The notes under the pieces: model-generated
What the model saw: only the letters and a program-made list of their open reading frames with translations
Told to the model about the DNA's origin: nothing
The model's database searches: none
Origin: Endobacter medicaginis
GTDB lineage: Bacteria > Pseudomonadota > Alphaproteobacteria > Acetobacterales > Acetobacteraceae
Direction: 5' to 3'
Length of the DNA: 64,000 nt
Assembly: GCF_014192375.1 (NCBI RefSeq)
Contig: NZ_JACHXV010000004.1
Coordinates: 248,001-312,000 of the forward strand
Made by a program: the position numbers and the translations under genes
Shown here: piece after piece, positions 8,607 to 17,766 of the stretch
Layout: each line of letters opens with the position of its first letter
How positions within the stretch are numbered: position 1 is the stretch's first letter

Positions 8607-9404
8607 ATGCAGTGTCGGCTCGACGGACAGATCGCCCTGGTGACCGGTGCAAGTTCCGGCATCGGTCTCGGCGTGGCCCAGGCGCTTGCCGAGGCGGGGG
8701 CCTCGGTGGCGGTGAACTACAACAGCCAGCGCGAACCGGCCGATCGGCTGGTCGACGAGATCGTCGCCCGCGGCGGTCGCGCGATCGCGGTCGGCGCGGA
8801 CGTCTCCGACGAGGATGCCGTCGCCGCGATGTTCGCCACCGTGGTGGAGACATTCGGCGGGCTCGACATCCTGGTCGCCAATTCCGGCCTCCAGCAGGAC
8901 TCCGCGGTTGCGGAGATGACGCTGGCCCAGTGGCGCAAGGTGATCGACGTCAACCTCACCGGGCAGTTCCTGTGCGCCCGCGCGGCGATCCGCCAGTTCG
9001 ATACGCAGGGGCCACGCCAGGCCTCGAAGGCACGCGGCAAGATCATCCACATGAGTTCCGTGCACGACATCATCCCCTGGGCCGGGCATGTGAACTATGC
9101 CGCGTCGAAGGGCGGCATCCTGATGCTGATGAAATCGCTTGCCCAGGAGGTGGCCGACCGCGGCATCCGGATCAACGCGATCTCGCCCGGCGCCATCCGC
9201 ACCGCGATCAACAAGGCGGAGACGGAGGGCGAGAAGGGCGAGAAACTGCTCGACCTGATCCCCTACAAGCGCATCGGCGCCGCCGAGGACATCGCCCGTG
9301 TGGCCACCTTCCTCGCTTCCGACATGGCAGACTACATCGTCGGCACCACGATCTATGTCGATGGCGGAATGACCCTGTATCCCGAGTTCAACGGCAATGG
9401 CTGA
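8607..9404 (+). CDS. Short-chain dehydrogenase/reductase, glucose 1-dehydrogenase-like
   Basis: A classical SDR of about 265 residues with the cofactor motif TGASSGIG, the NAG-equivalent ANSG, the catalytic Ser in HMSSVHD, YAASK (Tyr and Lys), and a terminal YVDGG signature. The overall pattern resembles bacterial glucose 1-dehydrogenases (NAD(P)+), but the substrate cannot be fixed from sequence. Two ATGs compete. 8598 lies only one base after AAGGAG and is too close, so 8607 (MQCRLDGQ) is chosen. The 3' end overlaps the next gene by 8 bases, indicating co-translation with the hydrolase. Confidence 0.9.
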   Translation: MQCRLDGQIALVTGASSGIGLGVAQALAEAGASVAVNYNSQREPADRLVDEIVARGGRAIAVGADVSDEDAVAAMFATVVETFGGLDILVANSGLQQDSAVAEMTLAQWRKVIDVNLTGQFLCARAAIRQFDTQGPRQASKARGKIIHMSSVHDIIPWAGHVNYAASKGGILMLMKSLAQEVADRGIRINAISPGAIRTAINKAETEGEKGEKLLDLIPYKRIGAAEDIARVATFLASDMADYIVGTTIYVDGGMTLYPEFNGNG

Positions 9405-10128
9405 GACGATGAGCGACCTGCGCGGCACCGACATTCCTTACAGCGACGGGCGGCTCGACTGCCTGGGCTATCAAGCGGAGGCCTCGGCCGACGCACCCTG
9501 GGTGGTGGTGGTGCATGAATGGAGCGGGCTGAACCACGGCACCAAGGCCGCCTGCGACCGCCTCGCCGGGCTCGGCTTCAATGCCTTCGCGCTCGACGTG
9601 TTCGGCGCTGGCACGCGCGGCGACGAGACCGGCGATAATTCCCACCTGATCGGCCCTTTGCTGGGTGATCGCACCGAACTGCTGCGGCGGCTCACCGGCG
9701 GGTTCGAAGCGGTGAAGCGCCTGCCGGGCGTGCCCGAAGGCGGGCTCGGCGCGATGGGCTTCTGCTTCGGCGGCCTGTCGGTGCTGGACATGGCCCGCGC
9801 CGCCCTGCCCGGCCTTCGTGCGGTAATCTCCATCCACGGCATCCTCGCTGCCCCGCCGACCCCGACGGGCCCGATCGCCGCCAGCGTGCTCGCCCTGCAT
9901 GGCTGGGAGGACCCGTTCGCGGACACCGATGCGGTAAAGGCCTTCGCCGAGGAAATGACCACGGCCGGCGCCGACTGGCAGCTCCACGCCTACGGCCATG
10001 CGAAACACGCCTTCAGCTTCCCGCGCGCCAACAAACCGGAAATGGGCATCCTCTACGAGCCCCGCGCCGCCGCCCGTACCTGGCGCACCATCCCGGCCTT
10101 CTTCGACGAGACACTGCGCGGCGGGTAG
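9397..10128 (+). CDS. Dienelactone hydrolase family protein
   Basis: The 243-residue alpha/beta hydrolase has a Cys nucleophile in the elbow GFCFGG (about residue 123), an Asp in HGWEDPF and a His in GHAKHAF, the triad of dienelactone hydrolases. The cytoplasmic protein has no signal peptide. The family includes carboxymethylenebutenolidase and many general esterases. No aromatic-degradation genes are nearby, so a specific pathway is not supported. It overlaps the SDR gene by 8 bases. Confidence 0.9.
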   Translation: MAETMSDLRGTDIPYSDGRLDCLGYQAEASADAPWVVVVHEWSGLNHGTKAACDRLAGLGFNAFALDVFGAGTRGDETGDNSHLIGPLLGDRTELLRRLTGGFEAVKRLPGVPEGGLGAMGFCFGGLSVLDMARAALPGLRAVISIHGILAAPPTPTGPIAASVLALHGWEDPFADTDAVKAFAEEMTTAGADWQLHAYGHAKHAFSFPRANKPEMGILYEPRAAARTWRTIPAFFDETLRGG

Positions 10129-10215
10129 ACAGAGAAATTGACGAACAGGTCGAAGGAATAGCAGTATTCGTTTCGGATACGGATTTGTCTGCCCTCACTG
10201 CGGGACATCTTCGCC

Positions 10216-11649
10216 ATGCCGATCCGACGTCGCTCCCTTCTCGCGGGTCTCGCCTGCTCCACCGTCTCCCGCCCGGCCGTCGCCGATTGCGTTTCGGCCC
10301 GGGTCTCCGACCCGGTGCTGTTCGGCGTGACCGAACTCGGTCCTGCCGATGGCGCACCGTTCACGATGACCGTGTTCTATCCGGCCCTTCCGGGCCTGGT
10401 TCGGTTGAACGGCGGCACATCGAAGAACGTCTTCGCATCCTGTCCGCACGCCGCCTCGCTGATCGTGCTGATCCATGGCGACGGCACGACGTGGCAGAGC
10501 TGGACACATCTTCCGGCCAGCCTGGCGCGCGCCGGCTACATCGTCGCCGTACCCGAGGTGCCGCATGCGCCGATGTCCGATGCGGTCGACAAGACGGTGT
10601 CGTTCGTGTCGCAGCGCGCACCCTTCGCCGCTGCGCTCGATGGCAGGGTCGGGCTGATCGGACACAGCCTCGGTGCGGGCGCGGTCATGCAGTTCGCGAC
10701 CGATCCGACACTCAACCGGAATGTCGGGGGCATCGCCGCGCTCTCGGCAAACTACGAACCGGTTTTCCCGGGCGGACCGCCGTTCGGGCAGCTCCGCTGC
10801 CCGGTGATGATCGTCTGGGGCCGCGAGGACGCGCTGATCGCCTCGGGCGATTCGCCGAGCTACGATCTTACCCAACCCGGCAATGTCAGCAGCAACTGGG
10901 CGCCCATCCCGGCGCCCAAGCATCTGCTGACCATCGAGCGCGGACACCACTACGATTATGTGGGTGCCGGCGCCCCGGGTCTGATGCTGCAAGGCGACAC
11001 GATCGGCCCCTGTCGGGAGGTACCGTTCGTCATCGCCGCGTGGCTCACGACGTTCTTCGCCCACGCCATCCCCCGACCGCAGCCCGATCCGATCGACGAC
11101 CAGTTGCTGCCTGCGGCCATCTCGCCGCCCTTTGGTGCCTGCTTCCTGACGGATCTGATCGATTTCAAGGCCGGTCAGATCGCGCACCCCTCCGATACTT
11201 GTGGATTCAGCCATTACTGGGAAACCCAGACCACCGGAAAAGAGGATCTGGTGGTACCGAACTGGTCGGTCGGCATCCAGTATGTGACCAACGGCACCCA
11301 TCAGAGCGGCAGCAAGACAGTCACCTGTCAGATCGTTGCCACCGCCAGCGGGCTTTGGCATCCGCGCTTCACCTGGAGCCTGGGCTGGCCGGGGGCAAGC
11401 GTGAAGCCGTTGAGCGCCGACGGAGCGATGGTGTCGATCACCTTCCCGAATGCAACGGTCAAGCCTGGGACTCTTCTTGGCGCGCTGACCCTGACCGCGA
11501 GCGATTCGTGCGGGCGCAGCGTGTCACTGCACGACGCGATCCTGCCGACCTACGCGGCCCTGGGTCTCGCACCACCATCGACGACGACCTGCCCGAAACT
11601 GGTCCCCGGCCAGATCAACGCGCCTTGCCCGCCGAAAGGTGCTCCTTGA
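10216..11649 (+). CDS. Exported alpha/beta hydrolase with an extra C-terminal domain
   Basis: 477 residues. The N-terminus IRRRSLLAG followed by a hydrophobic stretch and AVA-D looks like a Tat-type signal peptide. Residues about 30-300 form an alpha/beta hydrolase with the elbow GHSLGAG, an Asp in GREDALI and a candidate His in ERGHHYDY. Residues about 330-475 form a second Cys-containing region (DTCGFSHYW, TVTCQIVA, DSCGRS) that I do not recognise and that may be a beta-sandwich. The short AT-rich spacer upstream could hold a promoter. Lipase or polyester-hydrolase activity is possible; no substrate can be named. Confidence 0.82.
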   Translation: MPIRRRSLLAGLACSTVSRPAVADCVSARVSDPVLFGVTELGPADGAPFTMTVFYPALPGLVRLNGGTSKNVFASCPHAASLIVLIHGDGTTWQSWTHLPASLARAGYIVAVPEVPHAPMSDAVDKTVSFVSQRAPFAAALDGRVGLIGHSLGAGAVMQFATDPTLNRNVGGIAALSANYEPVFPGGPPFGQLRCPVMIVWGREDALIASGDSPSYDLTQPGNVSSNWAPIPAPKHLLTIERGHHYDYVGAGAPGLMLQGDTIGPCREVPFVIAAWLTTFFAHAIPRPQPDPIDDQLLPAAISPPFGACFLTDLIDFKAGQIAHPSDTCGFSHYWETQTTGKEDLVVPNWSVGIQYVTNGTHQSGSKTVTCQIVATASGLWHPRFTWSLGWPGASVKPLSADGAMVSITFPNATVKPGTLLGALTLTASDSCGRSVSLHDAILPTYAALGLAPPSTTTCPKLVPGQINAPCPPKGAP

Positions 11650-11668
11650 CGCCTGCGCCCGGTCCCGG

Positions 11669-11914
11669 TCAGGGCTTCGATCGGATTTCCGACTGCAGCC
11701 AGCCGGAGGCCAGGATCGCCAGAGACATCAGCAGCGACCAGAACCCCGCCCACCAGAAGCCGATCGGCGGCCCGGCGGTGCCGAGGCTGAGATATTTCGC
11801 GTCGAACCGCGCAGCGTAATAGATCGCCAACGTGACCACCGGCCACAGCACCACCGCGGCGATCACATAGATCAGCCGCGGGTCGCGGGGGCTGGGTCGG
11901 GCATCGGTGGTCAC
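11669..11914 (-). CDS. Small two-helix membrane protein, unknown function
   Basis: 81 residues from a GTG start at 11914, chosen because AAGGAG lies 6 bases upstream. The product has a short charged N-terminus (TTDARPSPRDPRL), then two predicted membrane helices around YVIAAVVLWPVVTLAIYY and FWSLLMSLAILASGWL, and a short basic tail. It begins 14 bases after the acylase gene, so it probably rides on the same transcript as the peptidase and acylase. No family is recognised. Confidence 0.7.
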   Translation of the reverse strand: MTTDARPSPRDPRLIYVIAAVVLWPVVTLAIYYAARFDAKYLSLGTAGPPIGFWWAGFWSLLMSLAILASGWLQSEIRSKP

Positions 11915-11928
11915 TGGGGGCTCCTTGG

Positions 11929-14021
11929 TCAGAAGGTGTCGCGCGCTTCGAGATGTTGCTCGACCTCGGCCCGTGTCGTCCACAGCTCGCGCAGTTTTTC
12001 GGCCGACAGGAAACGGAGCTGGTCGGCGCGGTGCGGCGAGCCGGGCTGGGTGGCGTTGCCATAGCTCAGCAGCCCCCTCACCCGCATCGGCTCTCCGAAC
12101 TCGACCAGGCTGACCCAGGTCTCGCCATGCAGCGGCGTGCGCTCGCCACCCTGCATCGGTCCCCAGGTGATGGTGCGGAAGATGCCGAGATTGCCGTAAC
12201 CGCCATTGCCCGGCAGGTCGACATCGCCGAGATGGAAGCGCGACACGGCGCCGAACGGCCGGTCGACTGCGCCATACAGCGCAATGGTGCGGTCGACCGC
12301 GCTCGACAGCATCGCCAGCGCGGCAGCGCCGTCGCGCAGGCCCCGCGGCGTCTCGATCGGATCGGTCTCGGTCCAGGGCGCGGCATAGTTGCTCTCGCCG
12401 GCGAATTTCGGACCTGCGAACAGCCCCGCCCACGTCTCGAACAGCAGCGCCCCTCGCGCATCGGCGTCGAACCGGTGGTTCCAGTGCGACAGCAGCTCGG
12501 CGGCGGCGTGCAGTTTCGGATCGTTGCTGGCGGCAGCGAGCGGGATCAGTTCCGGCAGCAGCCGGTCGGCCATCAGCGAGCGCGTGCAGAGTTTCTGGGC
12601 GACGAAATCGTCGTAGCTGACCTTCGCCTCGCTCAGGCGCAGATGCACCGATTGCTGCGCGCGCAGCGTCATCGGATCGAGCGGCGCCACATAGGCCGGG
12701 TATTGCTTACGGGTGATCGCCTGCGGCCAGGTGCTCCGCCAGGGGGTGTCGTTGGCATTCTGCACGAAGCCCGAGGCCGGATCGAACACCTGCGGCAGTT
12801 CGCCGAACGCCAGCGTGTCGGTCCACAGCGTCTTGGAGGTATCACCGGCGACCGGGTGCAGCCAGTCCTCGTAACTGCCACCGTCATGGCGCGGCACCAG
12901 CCCGTTATCGAGATAGAAGATGTGCCCGGCGCGGTCGCATAGACGATGTTGAAGGTCGGCACCTGCAGCTTCGCCACCGCCGCATGGAACTGCGTCCAGT
13001 TCCGCGCCCGGTCCATCTCCCAGTACTGCTGCAGCATGAACGGGCGATCGAGCCCGGCGACGCGGACCGCGATCGCGCTGCCATCGCCGCGCCGGAACAC
13101 CGGGCCCTGCAGCGCGCGGTCCTGGGTGAAGCTCACCGTCTTCAGCGTGCCGTCCGGCTGGCGGACGCGGTAGGACTTCGCCTCGTGCGTGAAGGCGTGC
13201 GGCGTGCCGTCATAGACATAGCCGCGCCCGTTGGCGGTGAGGGTCAGACGGTAGCTGGTCCAGCCGAGCAGGTCGTTGACGGTATTGGTGAAGCCGAGCT
13301 CGTGATTGAAGCCGAAGCGCAGCACCGGCAGCCCGACCTGGGTGGCGCCGTAGATCGCCACCCCCGGCCCGGTCAGCTGCGCCTCGGTATAGGTGAGCTG
13401 CGACGGTGCCCAAGGCAGATGCGGGTTGGCCAGCAGCAGGGTGTGGCCGTCCTTCGTATGTGAGGGCGCGACCGCCCAGGCATTGGAGCCGCCGGCGGTG
13501 TTGAGCAACGGGTCGTCCAGCGCCTTCTTGCCCGACGCGATGTAGACATAGTTCATCAGCTTGAGCGCATGCGCGATGACGTCGCGACCGCTGACCGGCA
13601 GCACGACCGCCACCTTCGGGTCGATCGCCTCGGGATGCGCCTTCGCATAGGCGTTGATGCCATCGGCGAACGCGTCGAGATCGGCGCGGAAGGCAGGCGT
13701 CTGTGCGTCATACCAGCCCTGGGCGCGCTCCGGCATGTCGTTGCCGATCAGCCAGCGATCCTCCGCCTCGTAGTCGATGCCGTCGGGGCCCTTCGCGCCG
13801 AAATACTCCGCCCCCCGCGCCCGCGCCTCGCCATACAGGCGCAGCAGCAGATCGGCATGGTTGTGCGCCTGGGCATAGCCGAACCCGTAGAACAGGCCGG
13901 GCTCGGTCGGCGCGGTGACATGCGGCACACCGAAACTGTCCCACAGGATCTCGCCGTGCGGCGCCGCGCGAGCCGGCAGGCTCACGAGAGCCAGCAGGCA
14001 GACGAGCCCCCGACCCCTCAT
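11929..14021 (-). pseudogene. Penicillin acylase family protein, interrupted by a one-base frameshift
   Basis: The first 361 codons (from 14021) encode a signal peptide (MRGRGLVCLLALVSLPARA) and the acylase alpha-chain region. GGSNAWAV carries the Ser that would become the N-terminal nucleophile after autocleavage. At about 12937 the frame breaks: TAT-GC-GAC is missing one base of an Ala codon, after which the correct sequence (DRAGHIFYLDNGLVPRHDGG...) continues in another frame to 11929. Restoring one base gives about 698 residues, a normal family length. Both halves keep good coding character, so this is a recent mutation or a sequence error. It overlaps the S46 peptidase stop by 4 bases. 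Confidence 0.85.
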
Positions 14022-16132
14022 TTCGACGCCGGCAGCTTGCCTGCGCGAAGCTCCTCCGCCAGTGCCGGCAGGCCGTAGACGTCCTTGACCGCCGTGTAGA
14101 GCGCCGTCGTGTCCACCGCGACGGCCCGGTTGAGCTCGGGATCGTAGAGAAAATCCCCGCCCAGCGAATGGATGTTGCCGTCGAAGATCAGCCCGACCGC
14201 ATGGCCGTCGCGGTCGAGCACCGGCGAGCCGGAATTGCCGCCGATGATGTCGTTGGTCGTCGCGAAATCGAATTTCGTCTTCAGGTCGAGCCGGGGCTTC
14301 GCGTCCAGCCAGACCTTGGGCAGCCTGAACGGTTCCGAGCCGGTGGCGCGCGCATAGAGACCGGCAAAATCGGTGAACGGCGCGATCTCGCGGCCGTTCT
14401 CGTTCCAGCCCTTCACCGTGCCGTAAGACAGACGCTGGGTGAAGGTGGCGTCGGGGTAGGAATTGGCCCCGTCTTTGGCAAAGCGCGCGCGCGCGATCGC
14501 CTCGGAAGCCTTGGCGAGCGGCGCGACGACCTGATCCTCGTACTGCTTGCGCAGGGCGAGCGCTTCGGGATCGATCCTGCGCGCCAGCACGATCATCGGG
14601 TCGGTGGAGGCCTCGATCGCCGCGCTGCCGCCCTTGTAGAGCGCCATCCGCACCGCGGGATCGCCGAGCTTGCTGCCGCTGACCAGGGCATGCGCCACCT
14701 CGTCGGGCGACTGCTTGCCAAGCACCTCGTGGACGAACGGGTCATCGGCGGTGAGGGCCTGACGCAGGCCGGTCAGCGAGAAGGCGAGCGTGGTCGCGTC
14801 GAACTGCGGATGGACCGGCGCGCTGGAGCCGAGCGCCGCCTTCAGCGCCGGCAGGCGTGCATCGCGGAAGGCCGGCAGACGCTCAGCATCCGGCTTGCCG
14901 GACTGGCTTGCGGCGCGCACCAGCATGCGCGCATAGCCGAACAGGTCGGAATCGAACCCGGCCGGGCTGCGCGTGCCCTCGATATAGGTGAAGCGGGTGA
15001 ACAGTTTCCGCTGCGTCTCGATCGCCCGGTCGATCTGCGCCCAGGGGTCGCCGAACTGCTTCTGACGGGCGGGATCGGCGTCGATCCAGTCCTTCAGCTC
15101 GGCTTCGGCCTTCGCCTTGCCGGCCAGCACCGCGGGATCGGCGAGCGTCTGCATCCAGCCGCGATAGACCTTGAGGCCGTTCTGCACCCCGAACCATACC
15201 TCCTCGGCCTGACGCGCCTGCTCGCCGCCCTGGCGGCTGTACTCCCACAGCAGTCCGTCGAGGGCCGACAGGCGCGACAAGGTCAGCGGCAGCACCACGT
15301 CGTGCAGGAAGCGCAGCGACGCCACCGGCGTCTCGCGCGAGGTCGAGCCGGGATTGCCGGAGGTGAACACCAGTTCGCCGGCCTTGGGACCATTGACGTC
15401 GAACGGCAGGAAATCGGGCGTCGCCGCCGGTCTGCCGTTCTCGTAGGCGCGCAGGAACGTCACATCGAGGTCGTAGCGCGGAAAGTTGAAATTGTCGGGG
15501 TCGCCGCCGAAGAAGGCGATCTGCTGGTCGGGCGCGAACACCAGCCGCACGTCCTGATAACGCTTGTAGCGATAAAGCGCATATCGGCCGCCGTGGTAGA
15601 GGCTGACCACGTCGCAGCGCCACGTGGTGGCGTCGCCGCCGATGCACTCATGCTCGATCGCGCTCTCGGCCGCATGCTGGGCGTGGTTGTAGTCCGCGCC
15701 TTCATGCCCCTTGGTGGCGTCGTTCATCCGGTCGGTGACGTCGGTGATCGCGTAGAGCTGGTCGAGTTCCATCGCCGGGCATTTCGGCTCGCTCGCCTGG
15801 CCGGCGGCCCTGTAGCCGTCCGCCATGTAGTTCCGGCCGGGGCCGGACAGCTCCGAGAGACACTCGTTGGCGCAATGATGGTTGGTCATCACCAGCCCGT
15901 CGGCCGACACGAACGAGGCCGAGCAGCCGAGCGCGAGACGGGCTGAGGCGCGGGTGACCCGCTCGATCCAGGCCGCGGAAGGCTCGAAATGGTATTTGTC
16001 GCGCAACTGCGACAGCGGCAGGTGGTCCATGGTCCACATGCCCTCCTCGCCCAGTGCCGGCACCGCGGACACGGCGCTCAGCGCCGTGGCGGCCAGCAGC
16101 GGGACCACCGCGCCGAAGGACAATACACGCAT
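14018..16132 (-). CDS. S46 family dipeptidyl-peptidase (DPP7/DPP11-like), exported
   Basis: The start at 16132 gives a signal peptide (MRVLSFGAVVPLLAAT... AVPALG) with GGGAGAGAG upstream; the in-frame extension to 16207 lacks this. The 704-residue protein has the S46 catalytic His in MTNHHCANEC near the N-terminus and the nucleophile Ser in GGNSGSPVLDRDG near the C-terminus, with an intervening helical cap. These periplasmic enzymes remove dipeptides from the N-terminus of oligopeptides. The acylase-like gene overlaps its stop (ATGA) and the pair forms an operon. It is divergent from cbpA. Confidence 0.93.
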   Translation of the reverse strand: MRVLSFGAVVPLLAATALSAVSAVPALGEEGMWTMDHLPLSQLRDKYHFEPSAAWIERVTRASARLALGCSASFVSADGLVMTNHHCANECLSELSGPGRNYMADGYRAAGQASEPKCPAMELDQLYAITDVTDRMNDATKGHEGADYNHAQHAAESAIEHECIGGDATTWRCDVVSLYHGGRYALYRYKRYQDVRLVFAPDQQIAFFGGDPDNFNFPRYDLDVTFLRAYENGRPAATPDFLPFDVNGPKAGELVFTSGNPGSTSRETPVASLRFLHDVVLPLTLSRLSALDGLLWEYSRQGGEQARQAEEVWFGVQNGLKVYRGWMQTLADPAVLAGKAKAEAELKDWIDADPARQKQFGDPWAQIDRAIETQRKLFTRFTYIEGTRSPAGFDSDLFGYARMLVRAASQSGKPDAERLPAFRDARLPALKAALGSSAPVHPQFDATTLAFSLTGLRQALTADDPFVHEVLGKQSPDEVAHALVSGSKLGDPAVRMALYKGGSAAIEASTDPMIVLARRIDPEALALRKQYEDQVVAPLAKASEAIARARFAKDGANSYPDATFTQRLSYGTVKGWNENGREIAPFTDFAGLYARATGSEPFRLPKVWLDAKPRLDLKTKFDFATTNDIIGGNSGSPVLDRDGHAVGLIFDGNIHSLGGDFLYDPELNRAVAVDTTALYTAVKDVYGLPALAEELRAGKLPASK

Positions 16133-16317
16133 CGAAACTCTCTCCCGTCGGTCGCGGCGTCCAGGCCACATGTCCGCCATGCGTAAACCGCGCGAGCCCG
16201 CCGTCAAGGGCCCCGGTCGCGACCAGGACGGGTTGACGCGGCGCCGGGGAAAACGTCCTCATTCCTGACGCGTTGAACGTGTATTGCGACGTGTGGACGA
16301 AGGATCGGCAGGAGGGC

Positions 16318-17328
16318 ATGGCGCAGGACCCCTATCAGGTGCTCGGCATCAAGCGTGATGCCAGCGCCGACGACATCAAGCGCGCCTACCGTACGCTGGC
16401 CCGCAAGCTGCACCCGGATCTCAATCCGGGCGATGCGGACGCCGAATCGCGCTTCAAGGCGGTCAACGCCGCCCATGACCTGCTGTCGGACCCGGACAAG
16501 CGCGGCCGCTTCGACCGCGGCGAGATCGATGCCGAGGGCCAGGAGCGCGGACCCCCGCCCGGATCGGGTTTCGGCGGAGGGTTCGGAGGCGGCTTCGGGG
16601 GCGGAAACTGGCGCGAGCATGCCGAGGGACCACAAGGTGCGCGCTACCGGCGTCGTGCGGGGGGCGGCGGTGCGGACTTCGATCCTTCCGATTTCGACGA
16701 TTTGTTCGGCGACTATTTCCGCCAGAGCGAGGCGCGGTCCAACGGGCCGCAGCGCGGCCGTGACGCGCAATATGCCCTCACCGTCAGCTTCCTCGACGCG
16801 ATCCGGGGTGCGACCAGCCGGCTGACGCTGCCCGATGGCCGCACGCTGGACGTGAAGATCCCCGCCGGCATCGAATCGGGCACCGTGCTGCGCCTGCGCG
16901 GCCGCGGCGGTCCGGGTCGCAACGGTGCGGCCGACGGCGATGCGCTGATCGAGATCGTCGTGGCCCCGCATCCGGTGTTCACCCGCGATGGCGACGCGAT
17001 CCGGCTCGACCTGCCGGTCAGCATGCGCGAGGCGGTGCTGGGCGAACGCGTCACGGTGCCGACGCCGCAGGGCAACGTGGCGATGAAGCTGCCCGAGGGC
17101 GCGGATGCCGGCACCGTGCTGCGGGTGCGCGGCAAGGGTATCGCCGCCCACGGCAAGGTGCCGGCCGGGGATGTCTACGTCACCCTGAGGATCGAGATCG
17201 GGCCGCGCGACGCCGCTCTGGCCGATCTGCTGCGCGCCTGGACGCCACCGGGCGGTGCGTTCGACCCGCGCGCGGCGCTGCTGGCGGAGATCGACGCCGC
17301 CGCCCATGCCTCGGGAGAAGCCGCATGA
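16318..17328 (+). CDS. cbpA: CbpA-type J-domain co-chaperone
   Basis: Start at 16318 (MAQDPYQVLG) with GGAGG just upstream. The 336-residue protein has a J domain (1-70, HPD in KLHPDLNPG), a Gly/Phe-rich linker, and two C-terminal substrate-binding domains. It lacks the zinc-finger CxxCxGxG repeats of DnaJ, which makes it CbpA/DjlA-class. It delivers clients to DnaK. The next gene encodes its known modulator CbpM, overlapping by 4 bases, which supports the assignment strongly. Confidence 0.92.
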   Translation: MAQDPYQVLGIKRDASADDIKRAYRTLARKLHPDLNPGDADAESRFKAVNAAHDLLSDPDKRGRFDRGEIDAEGQERGPPPGSGFGGGFGGGFGGGNWREHAEGPQGARYRRRAGGGGADFDPSDFDDLFGDYFRQSEARSNGPQRGRDAQYALTVSFLDAIRGATSRLTLPDGRTLDVKIPAGIESGTVLRLRGRGGPGRNGAADGDALIEIVVAPHPVFTRDGDAIRLDLPVSMREAVLGERVTVPTPQGNVAMKLPEGADAGTVLRVRGKGIAAHGKVPAGDVYVTLRIEIGPRDAALADLLRAWTPPGGAFDPRAALLAEIDAAAHASGEAA

Positions 17329-17651
17329 GCAGGCAGATCACCCTGGAACTGGTCTGCCGCGAGGCGGGCATCGAGCAGCGGATCGTCCGGCAGTGGATCG
17401 AGCGCGACTGGCTGCGGCCGGCCCCGGTCACGGCCGACGAGTTCGCCTTCGAGGAGATTGACCTCGCCCGGCTGCGCCTGCTGCGCGAACTGCACGCGCT
17501 TCAGCTCGGCGAGGCGGGGGTGCCGGTAGTGCTGTCGCTGCTCGATCAGCTCTACGACACCCGCCGCAGCCTCGGCCGCCTGCGCGAGGCGCTCGACGCC
17601 GCACCCGAGCCGGCACGCCTTGCGATCGTGCAGACGCTGCGACGCGGCTGA
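17325..17651 (+). CDS. cbpM: Chaperone modulator CbpM (MerR-like fold)
   Basis: The 108-residue protein begins with a MerR-like helix-turn-helix (LVCREAGIEQRIVRQWIERDWL) and continues with a helical segment (DLARLRLLRELHALQLGEAG) typical of CbpM. CbpM binds the J domain of CbpA and inhibits it; it is not usually a DNA-binding regulator. The start overlaps the cbpA stop by ATGA, giving coupled translation and a fixed ratio. Confidence 0.9.
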   Translation: MSRQITLELVCREAGIEQRIVRQWIERDWLRPAPVTADEFAFEEIDLARLRLLRELHALQLGEAGVPVVLSLLDQLYDTRRSLGRLREALDAAPEPARLAIVQTLRRG

Positions 17652-17685
17652 ACCCGTTCACCCACCCGAAGAAGGACACCCGACC

Positions 17686-17766
17686 ATGATCAAGATCTTC
17701 CTGCTCGGCGCCGCCATCGCGGTCGGCATCAAGCTGTTCGCGAACCGCAAGCCGCCCGCCTACTGA
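17686..17766 (+). CDS. 26-residue single-helix membrane peptide
   Basis: Short open frame 34 bases after cbpM: MIKIFLLGAAIAVGIK followed by LFANRKPPAY. GAAGGA stands upstream of the ATG. One hydrophobic helix and a short basic C-terminus are visible. It overlaps the end of the convergent lipoprotein gene by 7 bases. The composition and ribosome site make it a credible small membrane protein, but there is no recognised family and a chance frame cannot be excluded. Confidence 0.5.
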   Translation: MIKIFLLGAAIAVGIKLFANRKPPAY

